Source of the DNA: CAVSUR01 sp963731285 | Lineage (GTDB): Bacteria; Actinomycetota; Actinomycetes; Streptosporangiales; Streptosporangiaceae | Assembly: GCA_963731285.1 (NCBI GenBank) | Contig: CAVSUR010000011.1 | Location: 372,001-436,000 of the forward strand | Direction: 5' to 3' | DNA: 64,000 nt | In this document: one piece after another, positions 59,053-64,000 of the stretch | Numbering within the stretch: position 1 is the first letter of the stretch | How the letters are laid out: every line of letters starts with the position of its first letter | Position numbers and translations under genes: made by a program | The notes under the pieces: model-generated | The model's input: only the letters and a program-made list of their open reading frames with translations | Database searches by the model: none | What the model was told of the DNA's origin: nothing

Positions 59053-59738
59053 GACTTCGCCTCCTTATGCAGCCACTGCTCAACGTCCTCGGCCTGGTCA
59101 ACGTTCAGGTTGCCGATCTTGTCCACGCCGTGGGTGGCCAGCTTGGCCCTGAAGACGGGGGAGAACTCTGGTGGCGTGCCCGGGGGCGCCTCCATGTCCA
59201 GCGAAGCCAAGCCCGCCTGTATGGCGAGCGTCAGGATGCTCCGAGCGCGGTCCATCGGGATGAACGGGGCAGCCGGCCGCTGTGGTGCGGGCTCCGGCTC
59301 GGTGAGCTGGTCATGCTCAGGGTCGTCGGTCGTCGGGATCATAAACAGGGACAGCAGGGCGTACTTGAACCCGCCCGTATATGCCTTGTAGATGCCCTTG
59401 TCGCCACCCGTGTCAGCCCCAACGCCAACCCAGGGAATCTCGACGTGGTCCCCCGACTCGACATCCCGCACGGTGTACGTCAGCTCCACGGTCGTCAGGT
59501 GGCCGCCCTTGGAGCCGTAGGGCAGATGGGTTGCGCCGTGGGCTCCGGGGATGACGATAAGCTTGTGCTTGAGCAGCTCGTCCCGGACGGTCTTCACAAC
59601 GTCAACGGCCGAAGCGTAGTTGTATTTGTGGTGCGCGTTGTAGCCGCGCTTCTCCACGAACGCGACCGCCTCAGCAATGGCGTGAAGCTTCTCGTCAAGA
59701 CTCAGCTCGGGCAACTCGGTCCTTTCCGATGGGGTCAT
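59049..59738 (-). CDS. ERF-family ssDNA-annealing recombinase
   Basis: Phage single-strand annealing protein used in recombination and circularisation. ERF features: EAVAFVEKRGYNAHHKYNYA, PYGSKGGHLTTVELTYTV, WVGVGADTGGDKGIYKAYTG then FKYALLSLFMIPT. The Pro-rich linker (EPEPAPQRPAAPF) and C-terminal helical tail are usual. Translation start ATG 59738. It likely works with the RecB-like nuclease and ssb of the same module. Confidence 0.9.
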   Translation of the reverse strand: MTPSERTELPELSLDEKLHAIAEAVAFVEKRGYNAHHKYNYASAVDVVKTVRDELLKHKLIVIPGAHGATHLPYGSKGGHLTTVELTYTVRDVESGDHVEIPWVGVGADTGGDKGIYKAYTGGFKYALLSLFMIPTTDDPEHDQLTEPEPAPQRPAAPFIPMDRARSILTLAIQAGLASLDMEAPPGTPPEFSPVFRAKLATHGVDKIGNLNVDQAEDVEQWLHKEAKS

Positions 59739-59875
59739 ACCACGCAGTCTAAGACATTACCGGGACGCCGTCTGTCCGTTTGACAAATTTTGTCGCCCCA
59801 GGTCTTGACGGGACAGGTGTGGTCAGCTAGTGTCCTCATCAACAGGATTTGACAGCGTGAGAGAGGGAACCGAAC
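59739..59875. promoter_or_regulatory. Divergent phage promoter/operator region
   Basis: Rightward promoter TTGACG (59805-59810), 17 bp, TAGTGT (59828-59833) for the XRE gene. The leftward ERF gene has TAGACT (59747-59752 on the minus strand) 8 bp from its ATG. The 13-bp palindrome GACAAATTTTGTC (59782-59794) and the word CGGGACGCC (59761-59769) lie between, and are candidate repressor sites. Confidence 0.65.
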
Positions 59876-60181
59876 ATGAGTACGCCAGAAGAAAGGATCG
59901 CTGGCCGCATAAGAACCACTAGGGAGCGGACCGGGCGCTCGCAGGAGGACGTTGCCCGCCAGCTTCGCGTTACGTCGCGCACCTATGCGCGGTGGGAGCG
60001 CCTGGAGGGCTACGGCTTCATCGGACGCCTGGCCGACATTGCCCGAGCCCTGGGCACGACCGAATCTGAGCTGCTTGGCGGCGAGAACATCCTGACCGAC
60101 GCCCCCACGGCCGAGGAACTTGCCGACAAACTTGATCGCGTCTTAGAGGAGCTTGAGCAGCTCCGACAAGACTTGACCTAG
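59876..60181 (+). CDS. XRE-family transcriptional repressor
   Basis: 101-residue helix-turn-helix regulator: RIRTTRERTGRSQEDVARQL, VTSRTYARWERLEG, IARALGTTESELLGG, then a Leu-rich C-terminal coil (ELADKLDRVLEELEQLRQDL). It is the only rightward gene in this arm, divergent from the early leftward operon, the position of an immunity repressor or Cro. ATG 59876 follows GAGAGAGGGAAC. Its target could be the operator palindrome in the adjacent region. Confidence 0.85.
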   Translation: MSTPEERIAGRIRTTRERTGRSQEDVARQLRVTSRTYARWERLEGYGFIGRLADIARALGTTESELLGGENILTDAPTAEELADKLDRVLEELEQLRQDLT

Positions 60182-60336
60182 GTTCTAGACATCCCGATGA
60201 GCAGGGTCGCAAGCTCAAGCAGGAGGACGACGCGCCGCGTGAAATGCGGGCACCGACAGCCGGCACGGAGCAGCTCACGGTCAAGTAGCAGCTCCTCCCG
60301 CACCTTCTCCCTGACGATGATGATGCCTTCTACCAT
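60178..60336 (-). CDS. Small phage protein, 52 aa
   Basis: ATG 60336 follows AAAGG at ~7 bp; reads MVEGIIIVREKVREELLLDR, then ELLRAGCRCPHFTRRVVLLL and ELATLLIGMSRT. The Leu-rich C-terminus may be amphipathic. Its stop overlaps the convergent XRE stop. Function unknown. Confidence 0.45.
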   Translation of the reverse strand: MVEGIIIVREKVREELLLDRELLRAGCRCPHFTRRVVLLLELATLLIGMSRT

Positions 60337-60406
60337 TTGCAAACCTTTCCGATGATTGAGAACCGCGTCCCCCTCGCCCCATCAGGATAACGCCTGCATC
60401 GGCGTC

Positions 60407-61400
60407 CTATTTGGCCCGGTGCCAGACCTTCGCCCCGTCCTGGTAGACAAGCCCGCGCTTACGCATCTGACCGAGCGCACGCCCTACCTCCGCTGGGCCC
60501 ATTCTAGTGCCGCAGGTGTAAAGCAGGTTTGAGATGGTCCTTGAGGCGTTGGGTAGGTTCGCCAGAATCGAACTCTCGACTTCTCGTTTGCGGATCACCT
60601 CGGGGTCGTTGTCCTCAAGCCGCTTGATGGCTCGCATGGCATCGCAAAAGGCAATGAAGTCGTCCGGGGTGGCCCACGACCGCTTGAAGTCGTAGGTGCC
60701 GTCCGGATGTGTGTTGAGCACGAACTGCGCATCGGTGGGCGGGAAGCCCATCTCGACTGACGCTAGCTCGTAGCCAGCGAGCTGCGGGAAATGGCTCTTG
60801 GGATAGACGCGCTTCGACGTTTTGAGGTCCACAAGCAGGAGGGCCGCGTCGATGCCTTGGCACGGGTAGATCGTTTCCTGGCCATTGACCCATAGGGAGT
60901 AGTTCGTCACCATGCAGCGGGCGTCATAGCGTCCAGCGAACTTGTGTTGCTTCGACGTGACCTGTGTTTCAGTCGCCACGAAGCTCGGGCGGTACGCAAC
61001 GTACCAGTTGAAGATGGCCGTTATGTGCCCCCGGATTTCTGGCGTGGCCGCTTCGAGTCCTTACCGTGCCGTATTGGGCGAGCTGTTCGAACGTGTCGTG
61101 AGCCCAGTTACCCCGGTCAACGGCGCTATCTCGCGTGTCCCAGGGCGTCATCTTGAGCCGCCTCAGCTCGGCACGAAGCTGATCCTTAGACCCGACCCAT
61201 CGGCCGTTGCGTTCGTCTGAGTAGACATCGTGTGCGCCTTCGTAGCCCAAGCGGAACCCCCACGCTGAGCCTGTCTGGAAGGCTTCGAGCGCCTCACCGA
61301 CCTTTGATGCTGTACTGACGCTAAGCAGCTCCTCATCATCTAGCGTGTAGGTGTGTGACGGGTCATCGTACTGGGTTGGTGGGCGCTTGATCTGGCTCAT
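60407..61400 (-). CDS. PD-(D/E)XK nuclease, RecB/Cas4-like (frameshifted)
   Basis: Phage exonuclease. From ATG 61400: MSQIKRPPTQYDDPSHTYTL and VSTASKVGEALEAF; after breaks near 61060-61080 it continues VATETQVTSKQHKFAGRYDA, LLVDLKTSKR (catalytic Asp and D/E-x-K), LAGYELASVEMG. The C-terminus ends VWHRAK. Two indels restore one ~330-residue frame. Its partner is probably the ERF protein. Confidence 0.85.
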
Positions 61401-61564
61401 CCGTCGTCCTCCCTGGCGTCCCAAACCTCTGCGCGAATCCCAGCGGTCCGCTTGCCGCACACAGAGCAGACTTGGCCGTGTGAGTCGCCGTCCGGCCGCG
61501 TCCGCTTTTTGAGCGCCAGCCAGCACTCACGGCAGAAGTCCGCGAAGTAGCTGCTCTGGCTCAT
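61397..61564 (-). CDS. Small zinc-finger phage protein, 55 aa
   Basis: Begins MSQSSYFADFCRECWLALKK at ATG 61564 and ends VWDAREDDG. CRECW and CSVCG form a two-CxxC zinc site. It overlaps both neighbours by 4 bp through the boundary cassette. Function unknown. Confidence 0.65.
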   Translation of the reverse strand: MSQSSYFADFCRECWLALKKRTRPDGDSHGQVCSVCGKRTAGIRAEVWDAREDDG

Positions 61565-61743
61565 CCGGCGCCCTCGGTGGCGGCAGGCACATCTTGCCCC
61601 CGACTCGTAAGGTCGCATCCCCTTGGGCATCGCCAGGGCACGCCCAATAGAACCGTCCGCCATACAAGCGGTTGGCCGCATCGAAGACAGCAGTAAACGG
61701 CAGTCGCCGTTTCAGTCTGGTTGAAGTGTTCAGGCTGGCTCAT
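61561..61743 (-). CDS. Small Cys-rich phage protein, 60 aa
   Basis: MSQPEHFNQTETATAVYCCL at ATG 61743, with CLRCG and CPRGC as a zinc-ribbon-like pair, then a Thr/Ala tail. Starts with the repeated boundary cassette and is co-translated with its neighbours by 4-bp overlaps. Function unknown. Confidence 0.6.
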   Translation of the reverse strand: MSQPEHFNQTETATAVYCCLRCGQPLVWRTVLLGVPWRCPRGCDLTSRGQDVPAATEGAG

Positions 61744-61943
61744 CCGTCGTCCCCGGAGGCAGGTTCGCGAGAGATGCGGCGCACGGCCTCGGTAATGATC
61801 TCGATGGCCTTCAACACGCGCTCAGAATTCGCCGGTTCGAAGTACTCGGCCGGTGCGAATTCGCGCAGCCCCCAACGAATCGCTCCCTCAAGGTTCAAAT
61901 CGAAATGCTCTGGCGGTGCTTGCATTTCGTCGCCCTGGCTCAT
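61740..61943 (-). CDS. Small phage protein, 67 aa
   Basis: MSQGDEMQAPPEHFDLNLEG at ATG 61943; the rest is acidic and helical (FAPAEYFEPANSERVLKAIE) ending REPASGDDG. Starts with the boundary cassette. No family recognised. Confidence 0.65.
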   Translation of the reverse strand: MSQGDEMQAPPEHFDLNLEGAIRWGLREFAPAEYFEPANSERVLKAIEIITEAVRRISREPASGDDG

Positions 61944-61969
61944 CCGTCACCCCCGAAATATCTAAATCT

Positions 61970-62209
61970 TTAGGCTCTGCGGGACCGCGATTGTCGATGA
62001 ACGTGCCCTTCTCGATTGCTGCGAGGAGGACGTGAACGTTGGCTCCGATGTGCGCCAGAGTGACTAAGCCCCGACTTCGGGTCCAGGTCCTCGCCCGCTA
62101 GCCACGATCCAGCAGATGGCATGCCAGTGGCGGTCTCTGCCTGTCGGATGCCCATGCCGCCAAGATGCAGCTGCATCCCGGACAAACGTGTCGGTCCACC
62201 CTGGCTCAT
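61970..62209 (-). CDS. Small phage protein, possibly frameshifted
   Basis: MSQGGPTRLSGMQLHLGGMG at ATG 62209. A second frame from ~62075 reads LVTLAHIGANVHVLLAAIEK, which looks more natural, so one indel may separate the halves and the gene may end nearer 61940. Begins with the boundary cassette. Function unknown. Confidence 0.45.
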   Translation of the reverse strand: MSQGGPTRLSGMQLHLGGMGIRQAETATGMPSAGSWLAGEDLDPKSGLSHSGAHRSQRSRPPRSNREGHVHRQSRSRRA

Positions 62210-62212
62210 CCG

Positions 62213-62562
62213 TCACCCTCCGGAGGCGGGATACGTTGGCCGGTCATCAAGATCGGTCTTGTGCTCTGAAAAATGCATGAGAGCGAGAGCATGGAACACA
62301 ACACTGGAAAGGTGATGGCAGCCACTCTCCGGGTCTGTTGTCTCCCCACCCCAGAACGCTGCTAGGTGGCGATGTAGAGCACCAAAGCTCAACGACCAGG
62401 CGTAGCCTCGTTCCCAATTGCGATCCTCATACTTCTCTGCACCCTTGCCGTAGAGCCGTGCAACCTCCGTGACCTGCTCCCACGGTAGAAGGTCGAACCT
62501 TTCGAGCTTTTGTCCTTTAGCCCCGCCAGTGTTCGGGCTACAACGCGAACCTCATTGCTCAT
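62213..62562 (-). CDS. DUF5664 dATP/dGTP diphosphohydrolase-like protein (frameshifted)
   Basis: From ATG 62562, MSNEVRVVARTLAG, then after an indel near 62520: GAKGQKLERFDLLPWEQVTE, VARLYGKGAEKYEDRNWERG, SFGALHRHLAAFWGGE and HHLSSVVFHALALMHFSEH. The KYEDRNW and His/Glu motifs match the DUF5664 phage nucleotide-hydrolase family. It stops 1 bp before the cassette ATG 62209. Likely affects dNTP pools. Confidence 0.85.
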
Positions 62563-63051
62563 CCTGCCACCCCGAGTGCTGGATCGGGGATTGCTCGCTG
62601 ACATCCGACTGCCTCAAGGAATGTAGGCATGTATCGCCTCAAGCGTGGCGCGGGCCACGGGTCGAGGCGAGTACGACCTTCGTGGTACTCAAAGATGGGT
62701 AGCCCGCAGAGACGCCCAACGAATGTTTCCAGGCGCGCACCCTTGGACTTCTCCCATCCGGGGAGCACAACGATTGCCTCGATACCTTCGTCTGCGATGA
62801 CCTTGACATCCCTGGTGAGAAACTCACCAAACGTACCCCTACCCCAAGCCCACTGCGGACAGAGCGGCGTCCAGGAGTGTCAAATTTCCATCGGGCGACT
62901 CAAGTTCCCGCTTCCGTACCTTGGGATCATCTAGCTCGGCCGGCGACACGACTTCATAGCCACGAGCGCGTAGCGCGTTCGCTGCCGCGTCAATGGCCGG
63001 CACGTTGAACTGGGGAACGTTCGACATTGGTGCCGCCACATACACCTTCAC
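62559..63051 (-). CDS. DUF4406 / nucleoside 2-deoxyribosyltransferase-like protein (frameshifted)
   Basis: GTG 63051 (after GGAGGAGC): MKVYVAAPMSNVPQFNVPAI, AANALRARGYEVVSPAELDD; after an indel near 62845 it continues WGRGTFGEFLTRDVKVIADE and GIEAIVVLPGWEKSKGARLE. The start YVAAPMS and the WEKSKGA strand mark the family. Adjacent to DUF5664, suggesting a nucleotide-modification pair. Confidence 0.85.
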
Positions 63052-63166
63052 GATGCTCCTCCTGGCCTGCTTGGGGTTCGCGAGCGATTCGCCCTTGTTC
63101 GTGTCTGATCCTTGTAAGCTCCTGCCGTTTGACCAGGAGAAGGCTCTCGGCCGTGCGGCGGCTCAT
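62990..63166 (-). CDS. Small phage protein, 58 aa, doubtful
   Basis: ATG 63166 overlaps the preceding stop. Reads MSRRTAESLLLVKRQELTRI, then RHEQGRIAREPQAGQEE. The later part overlaps the DUF4406 start in another frame, so the true end may be earlier or shifted. Low confidence. Confidence 0.35.
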   Translation of the reverse strand: MSRRTAESLLLVKRQELTRIRHEQGRIAREPQAGQEEHREGVCGGTNVERSPVQRAGH

Positions 63167-63267
63167 CACCCCTCGAAGACGCGACGGAATGCGCGCGTGC
63201 GCTGCCGGTAGGCCACATATGCAAGCTCCCTGGCCTGCCCCGGGGTGACTGGCATCTGCTCACTCAT
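63166..63267 (-). CDS. Small basic phage protein, 33 aa
   Basis: ATG 63267: MSEQMPVTPGQARELAYVAY then RQRTRAFRRVFEG. Basic and Arg-rich. Overlaps the next start (TGATG). Function unknown. Confidence 0.5.
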   Translation of the reverse strand: MSEQMPVTPGQARELAYVAYRQRTRAFRRVFEG

Positions 63268-63619
63268 CGCGCCACCCCTCGGAGGCGAACGATGCCCGTT
63301 GCCTAATCAGGTCGAAGGCTGCCCCCAGTGGCACGGCGGCATACCAAGGGGTGCCGTTCCGTTTCCAGGCCACCATCGGTATTTGGTGCCCCAGCTTGTC
63401 CGCAACCGCCTGGCGCATCATCCGGTCAACCGACATGCATTCGTCGCGCTTGACTTCAACGTGCCAGACGGGGTACTGCACCAGCGTGACATCGCTGGCG
63501 CCCGGAATGCGTCCCGGCTGGAGTACGGCCGTGCGGTAGGCGACAATGTCATGCTCTACCGCAATGCGTATGACCTCCCGCGCGAGACGCTTCCCTTTAT
63601 CTACCGATGATCTACCCAT
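63260..63619 (-). CDS. Resolvase-like PD-(D/E)XK nuclease
   Basis: 119 residues; KGKRLAREVIRIAVEHDIV, then VWHVEVKRDECMSVDRMMRQ, with the E-x-K of the nuclease core and a distal QIPMVAWKRN. Similar to VRR-NUC or Hjc-type Holliday junction resolvases found in actinophages. ATG 63619, preceded by a promoter-like element shared with the ERF gene, so probably leaderless. Confidence 0.7.
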   Translation of the reverse strand: MGRSSVDKGKRLAREVIRIAVEHDIVAYRTAVLQPGRIPGASDVTLVQYPVWHVEVKRDECMSVDRMMRQAVADKLGHQIPMVAWKRNGTPWYAAVPLGAAFDLIRQRASFASEGWRDE

Positions 63620-63930
63620 GGCCAGACAGCATAAGACATCACCGGGACGCCGCCCTGTCCGATGGCGCGATTGCGGGCGCGTTCGATACCACGGGCGGCC
63701 ATGACAAGCGCAACCTGTTCAGCTACGGCCAGGTGTGGCAAAAGGTCGAGTCGGTGGGCGTCATAGTCCGCGTGGCACCCCTTGCAGAGCGGCACAATTA
63801 GATCAGCATGCATGAAGCCGGACTCGCCCAACGACCGATCCCAGGTGTGGGCAGCTTCGAGCCAATTGACACTCCCGCAGACACGACAGCGCCCCTCGGC
63901 ATCCACCTTCTCGCGTGCAGGGTTGCTCAT
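63601..63930 (-). CDS. HNH endonuclease (C-terminal end uncertain)
   Basis: MSNPAREKVDAEGRCRVCGS at ATG 63930, then WLEAAHTWDRS and LIVPLCKGCHADYDAHRLDL: the HNH core with CxxC pairs. The predicted end (VWPWVDHR) runs through the promoter of the next gene, so the true stop may be earlier or lost to an indel. Confidence 0.75.
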   Translation of the reverse strand: MSNPAREKVDAEGRCRVCGSVNWLEAAHTWDRSLGESGFMHADLIVPLCKGCHADYDAHRLDLLPHLAVAEQVALVMAARGIERARNRAIGQGGVPVMSYAVWPWVDHR

Positions 63931-63992
63931 GTCTGAAACACCCGCCGCAGTCGTTCCCTGACATCCAGGTATTCCGCTCCACGCGGAGGCAT
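63927..63992 (-). CDS. Tail end of a phage gene or 21-aa ORF
   Basis: MPPRGAEYLDVRERLRRVFQ T ends at 63927, overlapping the HNH start. An open frame continues to the window edge, so this could be the C-terminus of a longer gene. Confidence 0.35.
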   Translation of the reverse strand: MPPRGAEYLDVRERLRRVFQT

Positions 63993-64000
63993 GGCGTATC

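Larger units (their letters stand above)
61393..62215 (-). repeat. Repeated gene-boundary cassette CGGATGAGCCAG, five copies
   Basis: On the minus strand CGGATGAGCCAG occurs at the start of five genes (ATGs at 61400, 61564, 61743, 61943, 62209). In each, TGA of the preceding gene overlaps or closely precedes ATG, and the new gene begins Met-Ser-Gln. Flanks are also similar (GGNGACGACGG or GGTGACGG). Confidence 0.85.
52795..64000. mobile_element. Actinophage-derived region (prophage, or chimeric contig), runs off the window
   Basis: From ~52795 the GC content falls visibly, genes become short and overlapping, and phage families appear: holin-like protein, DnaQ-like exonuclease, tyrosine integrase, ssb, two HNH nucleases, ERF annealing protein, XRE repressor, PD-(D/E)XK nuclease, DUF5664, DUF4406, resolvase-like nuclease. 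Order and strand (lysis rightward; integrase and early genes leftward) fit an actinophage central region and right arm. The left edge truncates a host glycosyltransferase. No right edge or attachment-site duplicate is in the window. Several genes carry frameshifts like those of the host part. Confidence 0.8.

Noticed and set aside
60407..61400. Cas4 of a CRISPR system
   Set aside because: The PD-(D/E)XK nuclease lies in a phage recombination module with ERF and ssb, without other cas genes or repeats.

Overview
The window comes from a very GC-rich actinomycete (Actinomycetota). The evidence is the gene order pyrR-pyrB-pyrC-carA-carB-pyrK-pyrD-pyrF followed by mihF-gmk-rpoZ-coaBC-metK-priA-def-fmt-rsmB, plus bldD, an Rv2175c-type protein, a PASTA kinase and F420-type enzymes. 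I cannot fix the genus; a Streptosporangiales-like lineage is a guess. Many genes that must work in a living cell (metK, priA, coaBC, fmt, pyrD) are broken by single-base insertions or deletions, often in short homopolymers. I read these as mostly sequencing or assembly errors and annotate the broken genes as single loci.

Region by region. 1-5302: a leftward sugar ABC-transport cluster (ATPase cut by the window edge, XylF-like lipoprotein) preceded by an OmpR/KdpE-type response regulator and an unusual 864-residue protein that joins a sugar-ABC ATPase domain, two GAF-like regions and a histidine kinase. 5414-6948: rpe and a DUF2786 protein. 7113-18168: the leftward housekeeping run rsmB, fmt, def, a HEAT-like protein, priA, metK, coaBC, rpoZ, gmk, mihF. 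18460-28924: the complete de novo pyrimidine operon, its genes coupled by 4-base overlaps, with a PyrR RNA element over the first ribosome-binding site. 29071-29956: a 20-bp tandem repeat, then bldD with a self-operator. 30087-37736: HEPN protein, acetyltransferase, metF, Rv2175c-like protein, FAD oxidoreductase, PASTA Ser/Thr kinase, an endonuclease IV remnant, and DAHP synthase behind an aromatic-rich leader peptide and attenuator. 37798-52648: F420 oxidoreductase, exported and lipoprotein genes, an ADP-ribosyltransferase-like protein, a membrane glycosyltransferase, a predicted PPi-type phosphofructokinase, an esterase, ROK glucokinase, an SRPBCC protein and an acyl-CoA synthetase.

At about 52.79 kb the last ~40 codons of a host glycosyltransferase end abruptly and a lower-GC actinophage genome begins, running past the window end. 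It carries a holin-like gene, a DnaQ-like exonuclease, tyrosine integrase, ssb, HNH nucleases, ERF annealing protein, an XRE repressor, a RecB/Cas4-like nuclease, nucleotide-metabolism genes (DUF5664, DUF4406), a resolvase-like nuclease and a train of very small genes joined by a repeated start/stop cassette. The viral gene order (lysis, integrase, early genes) and the abrupt edge leave open whether this is a prophage or a chimeric contig.

The items most worth a second look are the ABC-GAF-histidine kinase fusion with its cognate regulator, the leader/attenuator of DAHP synthase, the repeated gene-boundary cassette and shared promoter elements in the phage, and the ADP-ribosyltransferase-like protein.
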